Positions 1-5,750 of a DNA stretch of 7,365 nucleotides are shown piece after piece. The DNA is from Thermaceae bacterium. Lineage in GTDB: Bacteria; Deinococcota; Deinococci; Deinococcales; Marinithermaceae. The number at the start of each line of letters is the position of its first letter. Positions within the stretch are counted from its first letter, which is position 1. A program made the translations under genes and the position numbers. The stretch spans positions 1 to 7,365 of the forward strand of contig JALVVO010000232.1 of the NCBI GenBank assembly GCA_027023345.1, given 5' to 3'. The notes beneath the pieces were generated by a model, which saw only the letters and a list, made by a program, of their open reading frames with translations, did not search any database and was not told the DNA's origin.

Positions 1-500
1 GGGACGCCCTCGCCCCGGCTCGCCACCACCGGGACCACCGGCACCCCGAGCTCGGCCTCGAGCGCCCTGGGGCAGAGGACGTAGCCCTTGGCCCGGGCCT
101 CGTCCATCAGGTTGAGCGCCACCGCCGTGGGCAGGCCGAGCTCGGTGGCCTCGAGCAATAGGGGCAGGCTGCGCTCGAGGTTGCCGGCGTCGAGCACGAC
201 GAGGAGCACGTCGGGCGGGTCCTCGAGGAGGGCCCGGGCGGCGATGGCCTCTTCCGGCGTGGTGGCGAAGAGGCTGTACGCGCCGGGGAGGTCCACGTAG
301 ACGCGCTCGCCCTCGGCGGTCTGCTCCCGGGCCTCGAGCCGCTCCACCGTCGTCCCCGGCCAGTTCCCCACCTGCAGGTGGGTGCCGGCAAGGGCGTTGA
401 TCAGGGTGGTCTTACCGGTGTTGGGGTTGCCGAGGAGGGCGATCTTCCGCGCCCGGCTGGGGGCGGCGACGGTCCCGTTTCGGCAGTGGGGGCAGCTCAT
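1..500 (-). CDS. feoB: Ferrous iron transport protein B, N-terminal G domain (partial, runs off left edge)
   Basis: Only the first 166 codons are present; the membrane permease part lies outside the window. FeoB is the inner-membrane Fe(II) transporter with a cytoplasmic GTPase domain. I translated the minus strand from the ATG at 500-498. It shows the G1 P-loop GNPNTGKTTLINAL (about residues 24-37), the FeoB switch region NWPGTTVE (about 46-53), G3 DLPG, G4 NLMD, and a G5-like ASRGEG near the left edge. Family members usually have F where this P-loop has I in the LINAL stretch. The protein opens with MSCPHCRNG, a CxxC motif ahead of the G domain. The ATG overlaps the feoA stop codon (ATGA), so translation is probably coupled. 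Identity is secure from the G motifs plus the adjacent feoA. Confidence 0.95.
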   Translation of the reverse strand, partial: MSCPHCRNGTVAAPSRARKIALLGNPNTGKTTLINALAGTHLQVGNWPGTTVERLEAREQTAEGERVYVDLPGAYSLFATTPEEAIAARALLEDPPDVLLVVLDAGNLERSLPLLLEATELGLPTAVALNLMDEARAKGYVLCPRALEAELGVPVVPVVASRGEGV

Positions 501-727
501 CCCTCGTCCTCGAGCACCACGCCCCGGGCCTCCCGCCGGCGGAGGGCGACGAGGCTCTCGCCCACCCGGACCTCGAGGGGGTCGCCGAGCGGGGCCCGAC
601 GGAGCAGGCGAACGCGGGAGCCGGGTCGGATACCGAGGGCGAAGAGGCGCCTAAGGAGCCGGGCGGGCGCCCGAACCGCCTGGATCCTCGCCTCCTCGCC
701 GGGGGTGAGCTCGTCGAGCCTCCGCAT
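497..727 (-). CDS. feoA: Ferrous iron transport protein A (SH3-like)
   Basis: A 76-residue protein beginning MRRLDELTPGEEARIQ. FeoA is a small cytoplasmic SH3-like protein that supports FeoB function in Fe(II) uptake. The typical FeoA pattern is visible: an N-terminal L-x-x-L-x-x-G-E segment, LRRLFALGIRPGSRVRLLRRAPLGDPLEVRVG in the middle (G-I-x-P-G-x-x-V and the GDP-x-x-x-x-V core), and a C-terminal VALRRREARGVVLE strand. The open frame extends upstream to 826, but I chose the ATG at 727 because the FeoA fold starts there and because a -10 box ends 8 bases before it; a longer protein would need a transcript starting inside or upstream of the promoter. No FeoC-like gene is visible on this side. 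Transcribed with feoB. Confidence 0.93.
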   Translation of the reverse strand: MRRLDELTPGEEARIQAVRAPARLLRRLFALGIRPGSRVRLLRRAPLGDPLEVRVGESLVALRRREARGVVLEDEG

Positions 728-735
728 CGCCTCGG

Positions 736-765
736 ATTCTAGGCGGGCCGGGCTAATCCCGTCAA
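736..765 (-). promoter_or_regulatory. feoAB promoter, sigma-A type, probably leaderless
   Basis: On the minus strand, a -35 box TTGACG (plus positions 760-765, 5 of 6 to consensus) and a -10 box TAGAAT (736-741, 5 of 6) are separated by 18 bases. The -10 box ends 8 bases before the feoA ATG, so the transcript would begin at or very near the start codon. Box matches are seen directly; the leaderless reading is inference from spacing and from the habit of this phylum. Confidence 0.75.
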
Positions 766-780
766 TACCGGTCGGGATTA
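754..780. promoter_or_regulatory. Perfect inverted repeat over the feoAB -35 box: candidate metal-regulator operator
   Basis: TAATCCCG (754-761) and CGGGATTA (773-780) form a perfect 8-bp inverted repeat with an 11-base spacer that itself contains the palindrome ACCGGT (767-772). One arm overlaps the -35 hexamer at 760-765. Because it lies upstream of the predicted transcription start it would act as DNA, not as an RNA hairpin. A repressor here would block RNA polymerase, as Fur, DtxR or MntR family proteins do at iron genes in other bacteria. The sequence does not match the canonical Fur or DtxR consensus, so the regulator cannot be named. Confidence 0.55.
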
Positions 781-789
781 AGGTATTTT

Positions 790-808
790 GGGAATGAGAA
801 TGACTCGC
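790..808. promoter_or_regulatory. Weak Fur-box-like sequence upstream of feoAB
   Basis: The 19 bases at 790-808 contain the tandem GAATGAGAATGA and match the classical 19-base Fur consensus at 12 positions by my hand alignment, mostly in the left two thirds; the right arm is poor. It lies about 25 bases upstream of the feoA -35 box, so a bound repressor would not cover the core promoter directly. It is reported as a weak candidate because of its iron-gene context. Confidence 0.25.
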
Positions 809-810
809 GA

Positions 811-842
811 AGAGGGGGGCGCCCACCTCGGGCGCCCCCTCT
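811..842 (-). terminator. GC-rich hairpin, probable terminator of the MMPL/LolA-like/OMP operon
   Basis: A 10-bp perfect GC stem (815-824 with 830-839) closes a 5-base loop ACCTC, and a bulged G allows further A-T/G-C pairing at its base (811-813 with 840-842). It lies 14 bases after the stop codon of the outer-membrane protein gene and before the feoA promoter region, the right place to end the envelope operon. The tail after the stem in the minus direction is only TCTTCG, a poor U-tract, so factor-independent efficiency is uncertain. Confidence 0.6.
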
Positions 843-855
843 TTAGGAGCCGGGG

Positions 856-2067
856 CTAGAACGCGTAGCGGAGCTCGGCGCCGAGCTCGCCAAGCTCCCG
901 CCAGGCGCCGAACTCGGTGTTCGCCCCGCCGTAGAAGACCGCGAGGCGAAGGGCGGCCGAAACGCCGCCCGCGAGCTGGTAGCGGAGTCGGGGAAGGAGC
1001 GCCCCCGAGCCGTCGGTGAGGTTATGGACCCAGGCGCCCTCGAGGGTGAGGTCCTCGCTGGCCTCGTGACGGGCGGTGAGGGCGAGGTGGTGGGCGGTGA
1101 ACCCCGAGGCGGCCGCGTAGCGGGTCTGGTAGAGGAGGAGGACGGTGGGGCCGTCGGGGAAGGTGTGCTCGAGCTCAAGGACCCCCTCCAGGTAGCTGTC
1201 CTGCACGAAGGGGTCGGTGCCGCCCGTATCCGCGGTGCGGCCGTAGGCGGCCTCGGCCCGGGCCACGAAGCCCCCCTCCACCCCCGGCACCTGGAAGGCG
1301 AGCGCCAGGTCTCCGCCCAAAAGAGCGAGCCGGTCGTAGCCGAGCACGGCGACGCAGGGCCCGGCGTTCGGGTCGAGGCAGGGTTGGCTCGGGTTATTGG
1401 CGTCCAGGAGTGCCTTGAGGCCGGGGAAGGGGGTGTAGGTGTAGAGCAGGGTGGCGCCGAGGTCGAGCCCGTCGAGGAGCGCAAGGCTGGTGCTCGCCCG
1501 CAGGCCGAAGACCCCGTTTTCGAGCTTGGGATCGGGCCTCGCGGTCTCCACCTTCACCACCCCCGGCGGCAGCGAAAAGGGCTGCGCCCAGTCGCCCGCC
1601 GGCGGGGTCGAGGGGACGAAGACCGGGGCGTAGAGCAGCTCGAGCTCGGCGTCGGTGTCCTCGGGGTAGTAGACGAGGCTCAACCCCTCGAGGGGCAGCT
1701 TCTGGTCCTCGGGCTCGGCCAGGGGGCGGGCGAGGTTTTTCGGGTTGAAGGCGTCGAGCGGCGAGAAGAGGTCGGTCCGGCCGGTCGAGACCACGATCCG
1801 GCCGGCGGTGAGGTCCACCGGCCCCAGGTAGAGCCGGGCGTAGGCCTCGCCGAGGCCGAGGCCGGCGGGGCCGCCCTCGAGCTCAGCGACGAGCGCGGCG
1901 GTCTCGGTTTCGGCCTTGAGTTTGAGCGAAAAGCCCGCCTGGTTTTGGCTGATCCGGAGGTCGGAGTAGCGGAGGCCGACCGCGTAGGTGAGTTCGCCGG
2001 AGAGGACGGGGCCCTCCTGGGCGAGGGCCAGGGCCAGGAAGAGCAAGGGCGCGAGGAGCTTTTTCAT
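856..2067 (-). CDS. Outer-membrane beta-barrel protein of an MMPL/LolA-like operon
   Basis: A 403-residue predicted outer-membrane protein. It has a signal peptide (MKKLLAPLLFLALALA, cleavage probably after residue 16) and no lipobox. Alternating hydrophobic/polar strands with many Tyr, Leu and Gly follow, and it ends in ELRYAF with a C-terminal Phe, the usual outer-membrane insertion signature. The segment TGRTDLFSPLDAFNPKNLARPL (about 95-116) resembles the D-x-x-NP motif seen in barrels encoded beside MMPL transporters (DUF1302-like); that family link is recall, not a search result. The only two cysteines, C230 and C238, lie in one predicted loop (PCLDPNAGPC). I prefer the ATG at 2067 over the in-frame GTG at 2076 because a strong ribosome-binding site, AGGGGTGA, ends 5 bases before it and overlaps the GTG. 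It is the last gene of the operon, 15 bases after the LolA-like gene, and probably forms the outer-membrane step. The substrate is unknown. Confidence 0.75.
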   Translation of the reverse strand: MKKLLAPLLFLALALAQEGPVLSGELTYAVGLRYSDLRISQNQAGFSLKLKAETETAALVAELEGGPAGLGLGEAYARLYLGPVDLTAGRIVVSTGRTDLFSPLDAFNPKNLARPLAEPEDQKLPLEGLSLVYYPEDTDAELELLYAPVFVPSTPPAGDWAQPFSLPPGVVKVETARPDPKLENGVFGLRASTSLALLDGLDLGATLLYTYTPFPGLKALLDANNPSQPCLDPNAGPCVAVLGYDRLALLGGDLALAFQVPGVEGGFVARAEAAYGRTADTGGTDPFVQDSYLEGVLELEHTFPDGPTVLLLYQTRYAAASGFTAHHLALTARHEASEDLTLEGAWVHNLTDGSGALLPRLRYQLAGGVSAALRLAVFYGGANTEFGAWRELGELGAELRYAF

Positions 2068-2072
2068 CGCCG

Positions 2073-2080
2073 TCACCCCT
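2073..2080 (-). promoter_or_regulatory. Ribosome-binding site deciding the start of the outer-membrane protein gene
   Basis: On the minus strand AGGGGTGA matches the ideal AGGAGGTGA-type anti-16S sequence closely and is followed by CGGCG and then ATG. The alternative GTG start lies inside this site and would have almost no spacing, so the ATG at 2067 is favoured. Confidence 0.7.
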
Positions 2081-2082
2081 TT

Positions 2083-2841
2083 CTAGCGTTTCATGAACCG
2101 CTCGGTGAAGACCGAGTCGGGGATGGGCCGATCGAGCTCGAGGTCCTTTTGGACGAGGACGGTCTTGTGCTTGGTCCGGACGTTCTCCATCACGAGGCGG
2201 GTGGGGATCTGGTACTTCCCGCCGGCGAAGCCTTCGATCTTCTCCAGGGTCATCACCTTGTAAAGCTTCCCCTTCTGGTAGAACTCGATCCGGATCGGCA
2301 CGAAGACGTCGCCCCGGACCCAGATCACCTCCTTGTCGTAGCTGTGCTCGACCCCGGGCTTCGGGACCGCCTCGACCACGTAGACCTTGACCCCGTCTTG
2401 CTCCTCCACCTCTTTGAGGGTGCTCGTAAAGTCCTCGGCCTTGAGGCTTCCAAGCCTCGCGATGTCGTCGTAGCTGAAGTCGGAGCCCATGAAGCTCCCC
2501 TTCTTCTGGCCCCCGGCGATCCGTCGGACCTTCTTGAGCGCGGGGAGGTAGAGCTTCATCTCCTCCCGGTCGCCCTTCTTGAGGAAGAGGAAGGCGGTCC
2601 CCCGCACGTCGGGCGGGGCCAGGAACTTGATCAGCATCTTCTCGGCGTCGCCTTCCTTCTTGGACCAGAGCTCGAGCTCCCGCGTGAGCTTCTTGCCCTG
2701 CTTGCTAATGAGCTCCATCGCCATCTTGCCGTGGAACGTCTTCGGCGTGGGCCGCGCCTCGACCCGCTTCAACACCTCGTCGCCGGTGAGCGCGAGGGCC
2801 GGCGCGGCGAGGAGCAGGACCCAAACCCAAAGCCTACGCAT
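2083..2841 (-). CDS. LolA-like outer membrane lipoprotein-sorting family protein (PF17131 type)
   Basis: A 252-residue predicted periplasmic protein. Residues 1-17 (MRRLWVWVLLLAAPALA) form a signal peptide with an ALA cleavage site and no lipobox cysteine, so it is probably soluble. The mature part has the features of the LolA_like family: an N-terminal helix DEVLKRVEAR, strands around FHGKMAMELIS, then P-P-D-V-R-G-T-A-F-L-F (76-86), LYLPALKKVRRI (97-108) and GSFMGSDFSYDDI (115-127), which is the most diagnostic stretch. Known members are often encoded next to MMPL transporters; proven functions are few, and the LolA name reflects fold, not shown lipoprotein sorting. Its ATG lies inside the end of the MMPL gene (8-base overlap), preceded by AGAGAGG as ribosome-binding site. 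I infer that it ferries a hydrophobic molecule across the periplasm between the transporter and the barrel. It is Lys-rich compared with its neighbours. Confidence 0.85.
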   Translation of the reverse strand: MRRLWVWVLLLAAPALALTGDEVLKRVEARPTPKTFHGKMAMELISKQGKKLTRELELWSKKEGDAEKMLIKFLAPPDVRGTAFLFLKKGDREEMKLYLPALKKVRRIAGGQKKGSFMGSDFSYDDIARLGSLKAEDFTSTLKEVEEQDGVKVYVVEAVPKPGVEHSYDKEVIWVRGDVFVPIRIEFYQKGKLYKVMTLEKIEGFAGGKYQIPTRLVMENVRTKHKTVLVQKDLELDRPIPDSVFTERFMKR

Positions 2842-5080
2842 GCCTCTCTTCCCCCCTTCGGTAGCGGCGCACCCAGACGAGGAGCGCCGCGGGCAGCGCG
2901 GTGAGCGCGAAGACCGCGGTGGCGCCCACCGTAAACCCCATCAGCTCGGCAAAGGTCCGGATCGGCGCGAAGCCGGAAAACAGCAGGGCCAGGAACCCGC
3001 CGCCGATCGCGAGCGCGGTGAAGAAGACCGCCCGCCCCGAGACGAAGAGGCTGGTCGCAGCGGCGGCCTCGGGGGCCTCGCCCTTCCTCAGCTCCTCCAG
3101 GTAGCGGACGATGATGTGCACCGAGTAGTCCCCGACGCCAATGGCGATGGCGGCGATCAGGGCGGTGGCGCTGTCCAGCGGGAAGCCGAAAAGCCCCATC
3201 AGCCCGAACTGGCCGGCGATGGTGAGGCCGAGGGGCAAGACGCTCACCAGCCCCACCCGCCAGGAGCGGAGGAGGAGGGCGTTGAAGAAGGCCACCAGGA
3301 CGAGGGCGAGGGCCAGGGAGACGTACTGGTCGTGGAGGATGAGGCGCATGACCTCGAGCACGAGCACCGTGGTCCCGGTGAAGCGCACCGCCTCGGCGTG
3401 GGGCGCGAGGGTTTCCTCGGCCAGGGCCCGGAGCCTCTGGGTGAGGACTTCCAGCGCCCGCGAGGGCAGCGAGCGGACCTGCACCGTGACCAGGGCCTCG
3501 CTCGTGTCTTCGGTGACGAACTGGGTGAGCGTCTCCGGGTCCCCGGAGAGCTGGTAGAGGAGGAGCTCCTGGGCCACCGCCTCGGGGGTGTCGGGGAGGC
3601 CGTAGGTCCCGGTCAGGGCCTTGTGGATCTCGCGCAGGACGTCGGCGATGGAGACCGCCGAGCCCACCTCGGGGATGGCCTTCGCCCGCTCCTCGAAGGC
3701 GTAGAGGGCCCTTAGGAGGGCGGGGTCCTTGAGGTCGCCCTGGACCACGATCTGGAGCGTCTCGGTGCCGCCGAAGACGCGGTCGATGAGCTCGGTGGCC
3801 ACCCGGGGCGGGGCGTCCTTGGGGAAGTAGGCGAGGAAGCTGGTCTCCACCCGGACCCGGGTGGCTAGGAGCAGCATCAGCACCAGGAAGACCGCGGCCA
3901 GGAGGAGGATCCGCCCCCGGTGGGCGGCGACTTCGGGGGCGAGCGCCCGCATCGCCCGGCTCACCCGGTCGGGCCGCTCGGGGTCGAGGAGCCGGCGGGG
4001 GTTTTTGAGGAGCGCGAGCACCGCCGGCGCGAGCAGGCTCGCCGACAGGAAGGCGACCAGGACGCCGAAGGCGGCGAGCACGCCGAAGTACTTGATCTGG
4101 GGCACGCTCGAGGTGTAGAGGGCGGCGAGGCCGGCGCCGGCGGCCAGGGCGCTGGTGAGCACCCCGAGCCCGGTCTCGCGCACCGAAAGCCAGATCGCCT
4201 CCGACCGGCCCCTGCCCCCGGCGAGCTCGTGGTAGAAGCGGTTCAGGATGTGGAGGGTGAACGAGCTCCCCACCGCCAGCACCACCACCGGCAGGATGGA
4301 GCTGATCGAGCCGAGCTTGAAGCCGAGCCAGCCGCCCAAGCCCAGCGACCAGACCAGCGCCACCGAGACCGTGAGCAGGGGCAGGAGCACGCCCCGGCGG
4401 CTCCTAAAGTTGAGGTAGAGCACGAGCCCGATCAGCGCCGCGGCCAGGCTCATCTGCACCGGCAGGTCGCGCCGCAGGGTCTCGAGGATGTAGCCCGAGA
4501 GCGCCGGCGTGCCCGAGAGGTAGACCGGCCCCGGCCAGTGGGCCTTGAGGGCGGACTCGATGGCGCGGTTCAGGGCCAGGTTGTCCACCCCGGCGTCGAC
4601 CTCGAGCACGACGGCGGCGTAGCGGCCGTCCTCGCTCACCAGCCGGCCGGCGTAGAGGGGGTGGGACTCGACGTAGCGCCGGATCCCCGGGATCGCCTCG
4701 GGGCTGAGCTCCTCAGGGAGGAGGTCCTCGATCACGAGCTCGCCCTCCACCTCCTCCATGCGCTTCGCGTTCGCCAGGCTGGTGACCCGGAGCACCCCGG
4801 GCACCTCGGCGACCGCCTCGGTGGCGGCGCGGAGGGCGGCGAGGGCCTCGGCGTTCCAGACCTCGCCCTCCAGGGCGGCGATGGCGACGTCGCCGGCCCC
4901 GAAGGTCTCGCGCACCTCCTCGAGGAGCTTCTTCGCGGGCAGGTCGGGGGGCACGAAGGACTCCGGCGAGTTGTCGTACTCGAGGCGAAAAAGGCCGCTC
5001 CCCAGCGCCAGGGTCACCGCCAGGAAGAGGAGGATCACGGCGTAGGGCGAGCGGGTGGCGAACCGGCTTAGGCGTTCCAT
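2834..5080 (-). CDS. MMPL/RND superfamily transporter (COG1033-like)
   Basis: A 748-residue inner-membrane protein with the two-fold RND layout: TM1 at about 12-30, a large periplasmic domain (about 34-205), five TM segments (about 208-355), then TM7 (388-407), a second periplasmic domain (410-580) and five more TM segments (585-735). The second half carries IAIGVGDYSVHIIVRYLEE (646-663), with D651-Y652, the acidic/tyrosine pair of MMPL-type proton relays. The equivalent place in the first half is AVGSSFTLHILNRFY (269-283), with no acidic residue. The total length fits MMPL family members and is much shorter than the drug-pump HAE1 type. I moved the start from the ATG at 5095 to the ATG at 5080 because the upstream ATG falls inside the predicted -10 box. 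It is the first gene of the operon and divergent from tetR. No membrane-fusion protein is encoded nearby, unlike classical RND pumps. The substrate may be a lipid, but this is inference. Confidence 0.88.
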   Translation of the reverse strand: MERLSRFATRSPYAVILLFLAVTLALGSGLFRLEYDNSPESFVPPDLPAKKLLEEVRETFGAGDVAIAALEGEVWNAEALAALRAATEAVAEVPGVLRVTSLANAKRMEEVEGELVIEDLLPEELSPEAIPGIRRYVESHPLYAGRLVSEDGRYAAVVLEVDAGVDNLALNRAIESALKAHWPGPVYLSGTPALSGYILETLRRDLPVQMSLAAALIGLVLYLNFRSRRGVLLPLLTVSVALVWSLGLGGWLGFKLGSISSILPVVVLAVGSSFTLHILNRFYHELAGGRGRSEAIWLSVRETGLGVLTSALAAGAGLAALYTSSVPQIKYFGVLAAFGVLVAFLSASLLAPAVLALLKNPRRLLDPERPDRVSRAMRALAPEVAAHRGRILLLAAVFLVLMLLLATRVRVETSFLAYFPKDAPPRVATELIDRVFGGTETLQIVVQGDLKDPALLRALYAFEERAKAIPEVGSAVSIADVLREIHKALTGTYGLPDTPEAVAQELLLYQLSGDPETLTQFVTEDTSEALVTVQVRSLPSRALEVLTQRLRALAEETLAPHAEAVRFTGTTVLVLEVMRLILHDQYVSLALALVLVAFFNALLLRSWRVGLVSVLPLGLTIAGQFGLMGLFGFPLDSATALIAAIAIGVGDYSVHIIVRYLEELRKGEAPEAAAATSLFVSGRAVFFTALAIGGGFLALLFSGFAPIRTFAELMGFTVGATAVFALTALPAALLVWVRRYRRGEERHA

Positions 5081-5093
5081 ATCCCCGGCCCGC

Positions 5094-5123
5094 ATCCTAC
5101 GCGCGGGGTTTACAAGGTGTCAA
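5094..5123 (-). promoter_or_regulatory. Promoter of the MMPL/LolA-like/OMP operon
   Basis: On the minus strand a perfect -35 TTGACA (plus 5118-5123) is followed after 18 bases by TAGGAT (5094-5099, 4 of 6). The -10 box overlaps the upstream in-frame ATG at 5095, which therefore cannot be the start of a transcript from this promoter. The transcript would begin around 5086-5088, only a few bases before the ATG at 5080. Confidence 0.7.
5109..5123. promoter_or_regulatory. Candidate TetR operator over the MMPL -35 box
   Basis: The 15 bases TTTACAAGGTGTCAA form an imperfect palindrome of the pattern TT-ACA-N3-TGT-AA on the opposite strand, and they contain the whole -35 hexamer of the MMPL promoter. 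A matching half-site TGTAAA occurs at 5138-5143, giving a wider inverted pair TTTACA/TGTAAA with 23 bases between, near the tetR promoter. TetR-family proteins commonly bind such sites in the gap between themselves and a divergent target. Binding has not been shown; the repeat is visible. Confidence 0.45.
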
Positions 5124-5149
5124 CTCTTTTTTCGTGGTGTAAAGTTTGG

Positions 5150-5155
5150 CATACT
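5150..5155 (+). promoter_or_regulatory. tetR promoter, extended -10 type, leaderless
   Basis: TGGCATACT gives a TGn-extended -10 with hexamer CATACT (4 of 6), ending 7 bases before the GTG at 5163. No good -35 box is seen; the expected position falls in a T-run (5127-5132). The spacing to the start codon is like that at feoA and at the CRP-family gene. Confidence 0.45.
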
Positions 5156-5162
5156 AAGACCG

Positions 5163-5750
5163 GTGGCCGCGGGGTTGAAGGAGCAGCGCAGGGAGCGCCG
5201 AGTGCGCGAGATCCTCGAGGCCGCGATGGCGGTCTTCGAGGAGAAGGGCTACCCCCGCGCCACCATGGAGGAGATCGCCGAGCGGGCGCTCCTTTCCCGG
5301 GTCGCCCTCTACCGCTACTTCAAGGACAAGGAAGCGATCCTGAAGGCGCTCATTCGCTGGAAGACCGCCGAGCTCACCGAGCGCTTCGAGGCGGTCCCGG
5401 CGGGGGGCTACGCCGAGACCGTCCGCCGCCTGGCCGAGGCGGGGCTCCGCTTCCGGCAGGAGAACCAGGGCTTCTTTCGCGTGCTCTACACCGCCACCGG
5501 CCTCCCCGGCCTGCTCAAGGACCCCGAGTTCCGGGCCCAGAAGCAGGCGCTGGTGGGCTCGGTCGTGCGCGTGATCGAGGCCGGACAGGCGGCGGGCGAG
5601 GCCCGGCCGGGCGACGCCGTGCTCTTCGCCGAGTTCTTCCTAAGCCTCATCTTCTCCGCTATCGCCCGCGACTTCTTCGACGAGGGGGCGGAGATCCCCT
5701 CGCCCGAAACCGTCGCCGGGGTCTTCCTATCCGGTACCCTCGCGGTATGA
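5163..5750 (+). CDS. TetR/AcrR-family transcriptional regulator
   Basis: A 195-residue protein with an N-terminal TetR DNA-binding domain: RREILEAAMAVFEEKGYPRATMEEIAERALLSRVALYRYFKDKEAIL-type sequence over about residues 10-59, including the diagnostic F-x-x-K-G-Y, T-x-x-x-I-A and LYRYFKDKE elements. The C-terminal part (about 60-195) is a helical ligand-binding domain that I cannot assign to a ligand. The open frame extends upstream to 5055, but that extension would read through both divergent promoters and into the MMPL gene on the other strand; the GTG at 5163, 7 bases after a -10 box, places the HTH domain at the normal distance from the N-terminus. A TTG at 5175 is a second possibility. 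It is divergent from the MMPL operon, which is its most likely target, along with itself. Its TGA overlaps the mqnD ATG. Confidence 0.9.
   Translation: MAAGLKEQRRERRVREILEAAMAVFEEKGYPRATMEEIAERALLSRVALYRYFKDKEAILKALIRWKTAELTERFEAVPAGGYAETVRRLAEAGLRFRQENQGFFRVLYTATGLPGLLKDPEFRAQKQALVGSVVRVIEAGQAAGEARPGDAVLFAEFFLSLIFSAIARDFFDEGAEIPSPETVAGVFLSGTLAV

Noticed and set aside
2443..2458. Inverted repeat GAGGCTT-CC-AAGCCTC inside the LolA-like gene
   Set aside because: It lies within coding sequence for ordinary conserved residues (GSLKAEDF region), has a very tight loop and no T-tract; chance is the simplest explanation.
1024..2904. A 626-codon open frame on the plus strand opposite the outer-membrane and LolA-like genes
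   Set aside because: It is antisense to two genes with signal peptides and family motifs, is full of Gly/Glu/Arg/His low-complexity sequence, and has no domain. It arises from the high GC content, which makes stop codons rare.
3920..5071. A long plus-strand open frame opposite the MMPL gene
   Set aside because: Its composition is Arg/Gly/Glu/His-rich without any recognisable motif, and the opposite strand encodes a protein with a clear 12-TM RND layout.
5109..5143. The TTTACA/TGTAAA pair as an RNA attenuator or riboswitch stem
   Set aside because: It lies upstream of both predicted transcription starts, so it would not be in either transcript; a protein-binding site is more likely.
5117..5746. 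Upstream open extension of the mqnD frame through tetR
   Set aside because: The translated extension is Gly/Arg-rich out-of-frame tetR sequence. MqnD begins with its conserved MKLGFSPCPNDTF at 5747, so no fusion protein is likely.
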